From an uncultured Tenacibaculum sp. (GTDB lineage Bacteria; Bacteroidota; Bacteroidia; Flavobacteriales; Flavobacteriaceae), in assembly GCA_937922085.1 (NCBI GenBank), contig CAKZVD010000007.1, forward strand, positions 1 through 64,000: a DNA stretch of 64,000 nt, given 5' to 3'. Of the stretch, positions 46,744-56,813 are shown piece after piece (within the stretch, counting starts at the first letter, position 1; every line of letters begins with the position of its first letter). The translations under genes were made by a program, and so were the position numbers. The notes below the pieces were generated by a model. That model saw only the letters and a program-made list of their open reading frames with translations, made no database searches and was not told where the DNA came from.

Positions 46744-47829
46744 TTAAAAACCAAAAACTTTTCTAGAAATCACTAATTTTTCATTTAATAAAGGAAATAA
46801 TAAATTTATCGTTTTCTCATCTTCAATTTTATTTTTTTTAAAAATTTCAAGTATATACTGTATTTCTTGTGTTCTTTTTTCTTTTTCAATTTGCAAAATC
46901 AAATTCCTATAAAAAGAAATAGGACCTTTATAAAGGGTGTTTTTTATAGAAGCGTATATAATATTTCTTTTTTCTTTATTCTCTACTTTTAAAAGAGAGG
47001 TTATTGCTTTATAATATTTTTGTTCTTCTGGTACATCTTCTAAAAAAGAAACTACTTTTTTAAAAATATTTCTTTTTTTTACAAGTGTTTCCTTTATTAT
47101 TTCCTCTACAATTTCATCTCTGTATTCCTTTCTTATAGTTAATTGCTCTATAACAAACTCGTTATACTCTTGTTCTTCTTTTTTGAAAAAACCAATTAAG
47201 CCTGATAGTTCTATTCTTTTCGCTGTAATTTCTCTAATTCTTTTACTTATGTTACCATTTGCCCAATGCCATAATGTAAAACAAGTCCAAGCTGCTCCTT
47301 TCACAATTTCTTCTTCATCAATTACAATTGTTGCTCCAGAAATAGCATCTACCTCATCATCTTTATCTACTCCTTCAATTTCATTTAAATTAACTCCTTT
47401 AAGTTTAGATTCTTTTCTTAATAAAATTTCATCTAACTTCTTATAATCTTCATTTGTAAAATGTGCTCCTTCTGTTTTTTCTAAAAAATCATTTTCATTT
47501 AATTTATAATGAGTAAAATTTCCTATTTCATTCCAAAATAGTAATACTGGTACTATCTTACAAACATGAGTTTTACAAATAACAGAGCCTATTTCTGTAA
47601 AAAAAAAAATATTTTCCTCATTTTTAATAAGTACATGATCAAAAGTTCTTCCTAAATTTATAGATGGATGATTAATTTTTACTTTAAACTCTTCTAATTT
47701 CTTTTCTTTTTGAAACTGATTGTTTTGAGCAAATGAGCATAAATTAAAAAAAAGCAACATATAATATAATTGCTTTTTTTTATTAAAAATATGGGTATAA
47801 ATTATTTCATTAATTTTTCTATGATTCAT
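46744..47829 (-). CDS. Putative flavinylated FMN-binding electron-transfer protein
   Basis: A 361-residue exported protein from ATG 47829 (signal peptide ending CSFAQ near residue 35). Two features stand out: Cys85-x4-Cys90 in VICKTHVCKIVPVLLFW, and DAISGAT at 161-167, which fits the D[GA]xSGAT motif where ApbE attaches FMN to Thr in NqrC/RnfG-type domains; WTCFTLWHWANG follows. The C-terminal 150 residues are helical, HEAT-like. It probably passes electrons at the outer face of the membrane. The start overlaps the upstream oxidoreductase frame by 11 nt, so the two form an operon and likely a redox pair. Confidence 0.65.
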   Translation of the reverse strand: MNHRKINEIIYTHIFNKKKQLYYMLLFFNLCSFAQNNQFQKEKKLEEFKVKINHPSINLGRTFDHVLIKNEENIFFFTEIGSVICKTHVCKIVPVLLFWNEIGNFTHYKLNENDFLEKTEGAHFTNEDYKKLDEILLRKESKLKGVNLNEIEGVDKDDEVDAISGATIVIDEEEIVKGAAWTCFTLWHWANGNISKRIREITAKRIELSGLIGFFKKEEQEYNEFVIEQLTIRKEYRDEIVEEIIKETLVKKRNIFKKVVSFLEDVPEEQKYYKAITSLLKVENKEKRNIIYASIKNTLYKGPISFYRNLILQIEKEKRTQEIQYILEIFKKNKIEDEKTINLLFPLLNEKLVISRKVFGF

Positions 47830-49750
47830 AACAACGAATTTCGTGTAACCGTATATTTTTAGAACCATAAGTATCTTTTAAAGATAATTTTATTGCTGTT
47901 GTTTTTACTTTATTAAAATTAAATTTAATTAAACGTTTTTCGTTATTAATTAACTCTCCTAACTTAACCCATACACCTTTTACTCTTCCATAAAGCTCTA
48001 ACGATTTTAACAACTCAGGTGGCACCGTATTAGAAAATTTATCATCATTTTTAGAATCTTTTCGCAACATAATATTTCGTCTTACATTAGTATCACATTT
48101 AATCTCTACTTTAGAAATTTCAACAACTTCCTCCCACTCCATTTGTACTTCAGCCTTTAAACCATCCGATTGCCAATGATTAATTATTTTTCCTTCATCT
48201 CTAGCCATTCCGTTATTTAACAGTTTCGCATCTCCTGAAGTTGTAGATGAAGCGAAAATTTCAATTGCTTTTTTGGCTAAATCATTATTATCTTTTGAAG
48301 GTCTATTAGGAATGTATGCATCATCACGTAATAATTGTTCTTGCTATTCTTCTAAATGTTTTTCATATATTTTTCTAGGTGTTGTTTTATATTTAGTACA
48401 AAGCGCTGCTGCTGTTCCTACAGCTTGCCCCATAGTTGCACATGTTCCCATTAAACGTGTTGATGATAAAGCAATGTGTGTAACACTCACATTTCTTCCT
48501 GCCATTAATAAATTTTCAATATTCTTCGAATACAAACAGCGATAAGGAATTTGATACACTTTTTCGAATCTTTCATGAAAATAACTTGGTGGTTCACTAG
48601 GATTTTCTATTCCTCCAGGGTTATGCTCATCTAAAGACCATCCTCCATATCCTACAGTATCTTTAAAGTTTTTATATCCCAACATATCTGGTTCAGATAA
48701 AATGTAATCTCCAATAAACCTTCTTGATTCTCTTTTTCCTGGTAAAGAACACACCCAATCTAAGGCATAGTTTTCTGTATTAGGTATTAACCCTGAATTT
48801 TTAATATGATCCCAAACACCATATCCATAACCCATTAATTTTGCTTTATTATCTTCAAAATCTCCAATAATATCACCTTCACTTCCTATTTCTACCCACC
48901 AAACACCTTCTGTAAAATATTTAAGCTTCCTTCTTTTACTAGCATTTTTATAATCATATGGTATAGTAAAATGTGGTGCTTTATAAGGCATTGGTTTGCC
49001 CATATCTTTACAGCTTAACAAAATAGTTGACCCCATCTGCCATCCATCTGGTTTATCTGGCGCATATTTTTCTCCAAATTCTTCTTTACCTTCTCGTCCT
49101 GTTCTATAAATAGCTCCTGCTGTAGCAGCCATTAAACCATCTCCTGAAGAATCTATAAAAGTTTTTGCTTTTATCGTAAATTCTTTTTCTGTTGTTAATT
49201 GCCAACACCTTACAGATTTTATTTTGTTTTTTTCTACTTTAGATTCAATTGCTGTAGTATTTAACATTACTGTTAAATTCGGCTCTTGTAAAACATAACC
49301 ATACAACATATGGTCCCAAACGGTATATGATTCTTGTGGATTATAAAAACGATTATGTAATAAAATTTCTTCTACAATTCCTGTTTCTCTTTCTGGAGTT
49401 CCATCTTTCAAATGTGTTACACCATGTAATATTACTCGAACTTCACTTGATGCATTCCCTCCTAACATAGGTCTATCTTGTACTAAAACAGTTTTGGCTC
49501 CATTTCTAGCTGCAGAAACTGCTGCGCAAACACCAGCTATCCCACCACCAATGACTGCCACATCATATTTCTTTGTTACTTTTCTTTTTGGAATTTCTTT
49601 TTTTCCTGTACCCAAATGATACCAATCATCATTTTCTCGATTCCCTATTCCTTCACAATCATCTCTTCCTGTTATTGCTAAAGACACTGGTATAATACTT
49701 GCTGCAACTACACCCTTTACTCCTTTTTCAAAAAAATCTCTTCTTTTCAT
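47819..49750 (-). pseudogene. FAD-dependent oxidoreductase interrupted by an amber codon
   Basis: From ATG 49750 the protein begins with a Tat-type signal (MKRRDFFEKGVKGVVAAS) and an FAD-binding Rossmann motif (VAVIGGGIAGVCAA) typical of the FAD_oxidored (PF12831) family, with LGGNASSEVR and the C-terminal LMAGRNVSVTH...GTCATMGQAVGTAAALC block. A TAG at 48344-48346 follows KHLEE. The same frame stays open beyond it (QEQLLRDDAYIPNRPSKDNN onward) to TAA/TGA at 47819, adding about 175 residues that resemble an F5/8C-like beta domain. The full protein would be 643 residues. Either a nonsense mutation, a base error, or readthrough. Substrate unknown, probably a polysaccharide fragment. Confidence 0.75.
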
Positions 49751-49773
49751 GAGTTTCTTTTTTATTTAAATAA

Positions 49774-51429
49774 TTACCTTTTTATTAAACTTGCTTCCCA
49801 TCCTTTATCAAATTGTATTTGTAATTTCTTAACTAAGAGTGGCTTTTCTGAAGCGATATTTTTGGTTTCTGTAGGGTCATTGTAATGATCGTAAAGCTCT
49901 ATGAATATTGGATCCAATTCTGGCTTTTCTATATTTTTCCAAAAAATAACTCTATACTGTTGCGTACGCATTGCATACCCCATTAGTTTATTTTCAAACA
50001 TTTCTCTATTCCAAACATCTTTTTGTTGAGTTATAATACGGTTTTCTACTTTTTTAAGTAATGGTCCAAAATAAGTTTCACGCATAGCAGGTCTTAAAGG
50101 GTATGCTCCCCATTCTCTTAAAGCAGGATTTGGAAATTGACTAAAAGCTGCTTTTTTCCATGTTTGCTTAGGTTTTTTTAATAACGGTTTAAAACTATGC
50201 CCTTCTGTATGTTCTGGTATTTTTAAACCTGTTAATTCACAAAGTGTAGGATATATATCTACTAACTCTACCAAAGCATCTGTTTTTACCCCTCTATTTT
50301 CCTTTGGCATATTTGGTGTCCAAATCATCATTGGTACACGAGTAGCAATTTCATAATTAGTTGCTTTTCCCCATATTCCCATGTCTCCTAAATGCCAACC
50401 ATGATCACTCCAAACAATGATTATTGTATTCTCCCTTTGCCCAGTTTCTTCTAAAGCTGCAATCATTTTACCCAATTGAGCATCTACATAACTTACACAA
50501 GCTAAATACGCATGTTTTAATGTTTTTGCCAATTCAGGACTAATATCACCTTCTTTGGGTATAAAGTCACGTGTTCTTAATTCAAAAGAAGGATGCAATC
50601 CCATTTCAGCTCCATTTTCAGGACCTTTATTTTGTGTAGTTAAAGTAATTTTATCCTTGTCATATAAATCCCAATATTTTTTAGGTGCAACCCAGTTTAA
50701 ATGAGGTTTATCAAAACCTAAACCTAAAAAAAAAGGTTTGTCTCCTTTATTTTCTTTCAAAATATCTTTCAATGTTTCAATAGCTAACTCAGTATTATAA
50801 CCATCTGAATAAGTATAATCTGGAACATTAGCTGATTCATAGGCTGGCCCCATAGCCAAACCAAAACGTGCTACTTTACCATACTTATCGAACATCTCTT
50901 TACGTTTCTCTTTACGTCGTTTAATATTTTCTGCTAAAGCAAAACCCACTGGTTTTTTAATTCCTCGTGTTTCTAATTTATTCACCGATGGTTTACGATT
51001 CCATGATAATTCATCGTCTTTATCTCCATGGTGAAATATTTTTCCACTATATACTGCTTCATAACCATTATTCTTAAAGTGTTGAGGTAAGGTTAAAATA
51101 TCTGGATTAAGTTCTCTAATTTTAACATAGTTATGATATATACCATTGGTTTCTGGCCTTGTTCCTGTTAATAAACTTGCTCTTGATGGGCCACATATAG
51201 CTTGTTGGCAATATGCTTTATTAAACAAAAGACCTTCTGATGCTAATTTATCTAAATTAGGGCTTATTGCTATTTCTGATCCATAACATCCTAACTCTGG
51301 TCGTAAATCATCTATAGCTATAAACAAAACATTAGGTTTAGGTTGCTTAGTTTTCTTTATGATTTCTTTTATAGGAGCTTTACAAGAAAATAATAATATT
51401 GATAAAAAAATATAACTAACTTTTTTCAC
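49774..51429 (-). CDS. Formylglycine-dependent sulfatase lipoprotein
   Basis: A 551-residue lipoprotein (lipobox ILLFSC, Cys16). Asp40/Asp41 in FIAIDDLRPELGC bind calcium; Cys79 in the CGPSR motif (ICGPSRASLLTG) is converted to formylglycine by a maturing enzyme; HGWHLGDMGIWGK and SGKIFHHGD supply further site residues. The fold and motifs are those of the iduronate-2-sulfatase-like group, members of which remove sulfate from carrageenans and other algal polysaccharides. It lies 23 nt upstream of the oxidoreductase gene, as the first gene of a three-gene transcript. Confidence 0.92.
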   Translation of the reverse strand: MKKVSYIFLSILLFSCKAPIKEIIKKTKQPKPNVLFIAIDDLRPELGCYGSEIAISPNLDKLASEGLLFNKAYCQQAICGPSRASLLTGTRPETNGIYHNYVKIRELNPDILTLPQHFKNNGYEAVYSGKIFHHGDKDDELSWNRKPSVNKLETRGIKKPVGFALAENIKRRKEKRKEMFDKYGKVARFGLAMGPAYESANVPDYTYSDGYNTELAIETLKDILKENKGDKPFFLGLGFDKPHLNWVAPKKYWDLYDKDKITLTTQNKGPENGAEMGLHPSFELRTRDFIPKEGDISPELAKTLKHAYLACVSYVDAQLGKMIAALEETGQRENTIIIVWSDHGWHLGDMGIWGKATNYEIATRVPMMIWTPNMPKENRGVKTDALVELVDIYPTLCELTGLKIPEHTEGHSFKPLLKKPKQTWKKAAFSQFPNPALREWGAYPLRPAMRETYFGPLLKKVENRIITQQKDVWNREMFENKLMGYAMRTQQYRVIFWKNIEKPELDPIFIELYDHYNDPTETKNIASEKPLLVKKLQIQFDKGWEASLIKR

Positions 51430-51609
51430 TTTAATGTTTTAGTTGATTTAAAAGAATACTTGAAATTATAAAACTTTTAAATAATACTGTCTATTTTTAG
51501 CAATTAACATTATTACAAAAACTTAACATGATTATTTATTTTCATTAAAATAACTTAATTTTACAAAATTCTATTCATCATTAAAATAGAAATAAAACAT
51601 TAGTAAAGA

Positions 51610-53187
51610 ATGATTTACCCATCAATAAATACCATAAAAAAATATTTAATTATACTTAACATCTATTTTTTTAACACATTACATTCTCAACAATTTTCTA
51701 ATGTTTTTTTTTCAAGAAAACAAATTCAAAAAATCTTACAATCAAGTAAAAAAAACTTATAATGAAGCTCTAAAAAATAAAGACACAATACATATAATTA
51801 AAAACTTACTAGCAATGGGTGTGTACCAACGAACACATTTAAATTATGGAAATGCTTTTAATCATACTGGAAATGCTCTTTTTTTAGCAGAACAATTTAA
51901 AGACACTTTATTAATAGCAAAAGCTCTTGATGAAAATGGAGTACTCAACTACCTATATAAACAAGATGAGTTAGCAGGTGCTAGTTTTAAAAAAGCACAT
52001 TTATTATATAAAAAAGCTTATAAAAAAAGAGGCTTAAGACAGAAGAGTTATACCAATCCTATTATAATTTAGTTTTATATTATCAACGAACTTCAAATCA
52101 AAAATTATTAAAGAAATATATTGACAGCTCTTACCAAATAGCTAAAAACAGTAAAAGAGCAACTATTTTAAATAGCTATCTTAATGAAAAAAGAGCTACC
52201 CTTCTAAAATTAAATAAAAAAAACAACGAAGCTATTGAATTATTAAAACAATCTATTGTAAACTTTGAATCTCTCGATACTTCAGAAGTAGATAATAGTT
52301 TTCTTATAATTTTATATGCTTCGATTGGTGATTTATATAGAATTGAAGGTGATTTTAATAATGCTCGTATTTATTTTGAAAAATCTATTATGACTAAAGA
52401 TGTTTATGGAGAACATACTTTTTACAAAGCATATGTACATTCTCGTTATGCCTACGTACTTCATAAAATGGGAAAATATGAAAATGCTTATAAAAATATA
52501 ATATCTTCTCAAAAGATTAATAACACTTACCTAAATCCAAGAAATGAAAATAATCAAGATTTTTTAATTATAAAAAACCAATATAGAAACTTAATAAACA
52601 AACAAAACAAATTACTAAACTCACAAAAACTTAAACTAGTAGAAAAAACACAAAAAATACTTTATTTTAGAATTTTCTTTTTTATTGTTTTATTCTTTTT
52701 AATTTTAATTGGTTTATTAGCTTGGTATAAAATGAAATCTTTAAAACACAAAGAACAACAAGATATTTCAAAACAAATAATTGATTTTAAAAACAAAGAA
52801 CTAACATCTAATACTCTTCGGCTAATTGAAAAAGAAGGCATTATAAAAACTCTTAGTGATCATGTTCGAAAACATCAAATTGATACTACTTCAAAAACAT
52901 TACTTAAATCTATTGAAAAACGTTCAAAAAGTTTATGGGATGATTTTAATAATCGCTTTACAGAACAAAACACAGGTTTTTATGAACGTTTACAAAAAAA
53001 AGCACCAAATTTAAGTTCTTCTGATTTAAAAATATGCGCTCTTATTAAATTAAATTTTTCAGGTAAAGAAATGGCTTACTTATTAGGTATTTCTCTAGGA
53101 AGTGTACATGTTGCTCGTCATAGATTAAGAAAAAAAATGAACTTAGAAAGAGAGATAAACCTAACTACTTTTATTACTTCTATTTAA
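51610..53187 (+). pseudogene. TPR-transmembrane-HTH regulator with two frameshifts
   Basis: The complete gene reads from ATG 51610 (signal peptide, ...NTLHSQQFSN) through TPR units, one membrane helix (ILYFRIFFFIVLFFLILIGLLAW) and a C-terminal LuxR-type helix-turn-helix (SGKEMAYLLGISLGSVHVARHRLRKK). It is interrupted twice: at a T9 run (51704-51712), where eight T would keep the frame, and at an A7 run (52022-52028), where eight A would. The first and last parts are in the same frame and the middle part in another. Such proteins regulate genes near them, here probably the sulfatase and GH82 genes. Mutation, phase-variable repeats or base-count errors are all possible. Confidence 0.75.
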
Positions 53188-53787
53188 CTTTTTTTATCTA
53201 TAATATTATTCTAGACCTTTCTATTATTGCTTTTTATACAATCGATGTATACTTATTTCATTACTACTATCTCGTATAAAAGAACATTAAAAAGTTAGCT
53301 TTCTTTTTAGTACTTAAAAAGCAATTTATTTCCTAAAAAGAACACTATTTACACTCTCCTATTTCTCTTAAAATAAAATTTCTCTTAAGAGTTTTATCTA
53401 TGCATTCTAAAGGTGTTTTTTCTTTCATACTTGTTTATTTCAAGATTACTTTATTTACTCATCTTTCATAATTAAGCTTCTATTATTTAACATTCATATA
53501 CCACTTATATCTGTATTCATCATCTTAAGTTTTTCATTACCCTTATTACCTACCCCCTTTCTACACTAATACAAAATCGATCTATTGTTTACAGTATTAT
53601 TAAATAAAATCATAAAAAAATAAAATATAACTAAAATAATAGCAAAATAATAACAAAAAGATAAAATAGAATAAACATGAGGTAATATTAAACCATTCAA
53701 AGCCAATTACATGCTTTTATTTTGCTGACTAATAATCTTTTAAGGTTTTAAAAACCTATTAACCTAAATATTTAAAACATCAGTAAA
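53188..53787. other. 600-nt gap before the GH82 gene
   Basis: Very AT-rich DNA with repeated AAAATAA-type motifs at 53605-53680. A 27-codon minus-strand frame (53345-53428) and a short palindrome CTCTTAAGAG (53393-53402) are the only structures seen. No promoter matching the consensus was found, although the promoter and control sites of the downstream gene should be here. Confidence 0.5.
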
Positions 53788-55329
53788 ATGAAAAAAAGAC
53801 AAATTATTGTATTAAAAAATGTGTATTTAACATTCCTAACCGCTCTTATAATCAGTTGTTCTTCTAATGTTGAAGAAGTAATAGAGGGTGAAGAAAATTT
53901 GAAATTTAAAACTAATTTACAAGCTAAAATAAACTCAAATACATCAAGGTTTTACACAGCTCCTGAAAGCTTTGAAATAACAGAAAATTTAAATTTTAAT
54001 AATCAAAAAAATGATGATAGTCAGGAACTACAATCTGCTATAAATAATTTAAGTGACAATTTAGATGCTAATACTTATGGTAAAATTATTATTCCAAATG
54101 GAGAATATTATTTTGCCGACATCATAATGAAATCAAATATTACAGTAGAAGTTGAAGAGGGAACTGTTATACATGCTGGAGTTAGCCAAAGATTTAATCA
54201 AGTAATTTTTGGATTCGGAGATAGAACTGGAGCTATACAAAATTCTGCTTTAATAGGACTTGGATCTGGATTTACGATTGATTTAAGAGAAAATAACAAA
54301 AACAGAAACATGATTGTGTGTGCTGTAAGAGATGTAGAAAATTTTATGATATCTAATTTTTCTATTGAAGATAAGATTAGTGTATTTGCTTCAATTTTAG
54401 TGGATATAACTGATGTGAATGGTCCAAACTGGCCAAAAGGTGGAGTTATTCAAAAAATTGATCAAAAATTAGCACACAGAGGATATGGCTTAATTCAAGC
54501 TTATGCAGCCGATAAAGTGTTATTTAAAGATTTATCTTGTGATGGAGGGGTAACATTAAGAATAGAAACAGATAACAGATTAATGAAAGACCTGAATAAA
54601 AATAAAAACGTTCCAAATATAGGTGGCGTTAGAAACGTTTTTGCCGATAACATTAGTAATAGAAATGGTTTGGCTGCGCTTATGCTATCTCCTCATTTTA
54701 TGAAAAATGGAAGAGTAATGGCAGATAATATTAGTTCTGTTAACAGCTCTTTTACGGTTAGAATTGAAAGAGGGTTTGTTGAAATTTTTGCAGCAGACAA
54801 TACCATTACAGGTGATGATCATAAAGCAGCCATCGAAAACACTTATGGTACTGGTTCAGTTGCAGACATATACAAAAGAGGTGGAGGAATATTTGTAGCA
54901 AGACTAAAACCTGAGTTTGCTGAAGCTGCATTTGATGAAGCTGGATTTAAAGCAGGTACTTTTTCTTCTAATAGTAGAATTACAAATATTAGTACAACCT
55001 ATGGTAATACTGGTCACATGAATTTTAATCACAGATTATACATGCCATGTGAGGAAAGAAATACTGTGTATTGTAGATATAAAATAGGAAAAGATGCAAT
55101 ATTTCATGGTCCTACATTAGCTGCTGTTTTTGATAATACAATAGAAGGAAACGGACCAGAAAGCACAGGAAGTTATAATATTAATTTAAATGTTGATGAA
55201 TCTGCTTTAAAATCATTTCCAATAGGAATTCCAACAACAGTTATTATTAACAATGCTACTACAGAAATAAGAGGTAGAAAAGATTGTAAAGTACAATTTA
55301 AAGATTGTCCTATTCCTTCTTTCCAGTAA
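53788..55329 (+). CDS. Putative iota-carrageenase (GH82-type beta-helix lipoprotein)
   Basis: A 513-residue lipoprotein (lipobox ALIISC, Cys about 24) with a parallel beta-helix built of repeated G-x-I/V strands. GIIIPNGEYYFADIIMKSN and GFGDRTGAIQNSALIGLG are the early turns. Gln237, Glu260 and Asp262 (in LRIETDN) have the same spacing as the Gln222, Glu245 and Asp247 of the Alteromonas GH82 iota-carrageenase (known from memory of the published structure): 23 residues between Gln and Glu, 2 between Glu and Asp. This family cleaves beta-1,4 links in sulfated iota-carrageenan. The sulfatase nearby supports the call. The His of the family is about seven residues further on than in the reference. 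Confidence 0.7.
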   Translation: MKKRQIIVLKNVYLTFLTALIISCSSNVEEVIEGEENLKFKTNLQAKINSNTSRFYTAPESFEITENLNFNNQKNDDSQELQSAINNLSDNLDANTYGKIIIPNGEYYFADIIMKSNITVEVEEGTVIHAGVSQRFNQVIFGFGDRTGAIQNSALIGLGSGFTIDLRENNKNRNMIVCAVRDVENFMISNFSIEDKISVFASILVDITDVNGPNWPKGGVIQKIDQKLAHRGYGLIQAYAADKVLFKDLSCDGGVTLRIETDNRLMKDLNKNKNVPNIGGVRNVFADNISNRNGLAALMLSPHFMKNGRVMADNISSVNSSFTVRIERGFVEIFAADNTITGDDHKAAIENTYGTGSVADIYKRGGGIFVARLKPEFAEAAFDEAGFKAGTFSSNSRITNISTTYGNTGHMNFNHRLYMPCEERNTVYCRYKIGKDAIFHGPTLAAVFDNTIEGNGPESTGSYNINLNVDESALKSFPIGIPTTVIINNATTEIRGRKDCKVQFKDCPIPSFQ

Positions 55330-55345
55330 ATAATTAAATAATTTT

Positions 55346-55379
55346 AAAAAAATCGGTAAGTTTACACTTATCGATTTTT
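55346..55379 (+). terminator. Terminator after the GH82 gene
   Basis: AAAAATCGGTAAGT pairs with ACTTATCGATTTTT (one wobble pair) around a TTAC loop, 19 nt after the stop. Confidence 0.75.
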
Positions 55380-55602
55380 AGTTTTATTAACACCTTGAAA
55401 AGGCAGTTATGCTTTTTTGGGAATAAAAATAAAAACTATTAGGATTTTATAAAGCCTGTATAATTATTTATTGAAAATAAAAGAGTTCAGAAAAACTGAA
55501 AAGTAGTATTCTTCAAAACAAAAATAACTTAGAATTAACATTACTCATCACATCATTTATAGGCATATAAAAAAGGTTTAAAAATTATTCAAACTTTATT
55601 TT

Positions 55603-56781
55603 TTATTTATACCCATCAATTGTCCATTTAAAAGAATCTTCATTTAATGGTAATGTAGAGATATCTATTTTTGTTGCTTCTATATTTAAAAGACTTCCAA
55701 AAAAGTCTCCTTCTATATAAAAAACACCGTCTTTATTTTTAAACGATAATATTGAAGTCCTATCATTATTCGTTAATAATAATGTTTCTTCATTTAATTC
55801 CATTTTAAAACTATATAGTTGATCTTTTTTATCTTGAATAATAAAATAAGGATCTGAATGAATAAAAAATCGTTTATACACTTCATTATTCTTAATTTCA
55901 TATGCTCCATAAAACAATGGTTTTACAATAGTATCTCCATTAAAACTATTCGTTGTTACATACGGATATAACCCTTCTAGTAGTATTACTGAAATTAAAA
56001 CTGACTTAATTACAACATGTTTAAATCTATATTTTTTTGAAATTGGAAATGATATTGGATTAATCTTGGTTATTTCTTGTTTGACAAAAAATAAATACAA
56101 CGTTTTAATATTAGGATAACTCACTAACAAAAAAAGAAGCAATAAAAATAAACTTTGAATTTTCACATTAATATCAAAAGAAAAATTCACCAAAACAATA
56201 TTTAAACACACTCCTATTCCTAAAAAACAAGCTAGTACTCGAGTTCTTTTAAACCATAACAAAACTGCTGTCGTTATCTCTATTAAACCAGTAATTGTGT
56301 TATATAATTTAGAACTTCCAATAGATGTCCAGTATAAAAAATCTTTTGTTAAATATCCTACAGGCGTATATAATGTATTAGGATGTGCATCATAAAATTG
56401 ATACTTAAATAGTTTACTAAATCCATAAATTGAAAATTGTAAAGACAGATAATAACAAATTATTACTGCAAAAAAAACAGTAAATTCTTTACTAAAAATC
56501 GTTCTCTTTCTTTCAAAAAAAAGCCATAGAAAAGAAACCGCTATCGATATTATAAAAACAATAATTATATTAATATACAAGCCACTAGAATCTGAATAAA
56601 AATCTAACGTATATTCTTTATTATTGTTCAAGAATATTGGAGCAATTATTTTTACAACTCTTTCGAAAAAAGCAGTTAAAAAATTTATTTTTAATACATT
56701 ATATTTAAAAGGTAAACTTAAAATAAAAAATATACTAAAAACAACAAATATTCTATTTCTCAGTTTTTTAAATAATAGCAA
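55603..56781 (-). CDS. DoxX-like membrane protein
   Basis: A 392-residue integral membrane protein with about seven helices in the first 270 residues. IYGFSKLFKYQFYDAHPN and LYNTITGLIEITTAVLLWFKRTRVLACFLGIG match the order of the DoxX/HTTM-type membrane core; the last 100 residues are soluble. No redox cofactor motif is seen. It is divergent from the small secreted gene at 56.8 kb. Confidence 0.7.
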   Translation of the reverse strand: MLLFKKLRNRIFVVFSIFFILSLPFKYNVLKINFLTAFFERVVKIIAPIFLNNNKEYTLDFYSDSSGLYINIIIVFIISIAVSFLWLFFERKRTIFSKEFTVFFAVIICYYLSLQFSIYGFSKLFKYQFYDAHPNTLYTPVGYLTKDFLYWTSIGSSKLYNTITGLIEITTAVLLWFKRTRVLACFLGIGVCLNIVLVNFSFDINVKIQSLFLLLLFLLVSYPNIKTLYLFFVKQEITKINPISFPISKKYRFKHVVIKSVLISVILLEGLYPYVTTNSFNGDTIVKPLFYGAYEIKNNEVYKRFFIHSDPYFIIQDKKDQLYSFKMELNEETLLLTNNDRTSILSFKNKDGVFYIEGDFFGSLLNIEATKIDISTLPLNEDSFKWTIDGYK

Positions 56782-56813
56782 TAAATCTATTTTTAATTTT
56801 TAAAGATAAAACA

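Noticed and set aside
52022-52045. Programmed -1 frameshift at the A7 run of the regulator gene
   Set aside because: Phasing is wrong for a standard slippery heptamer in frame 0, and the gene is also broken at T9, so indels explain it better.
53345-53428. A 27-codon minus-strand frame in the gap before the GH82 gene
   Set aside because: Reads as plausible protein (MKEKTPLECIDK...) but is too short and has no promoter or match; chance in AT-rich DNA cannot be excluded.
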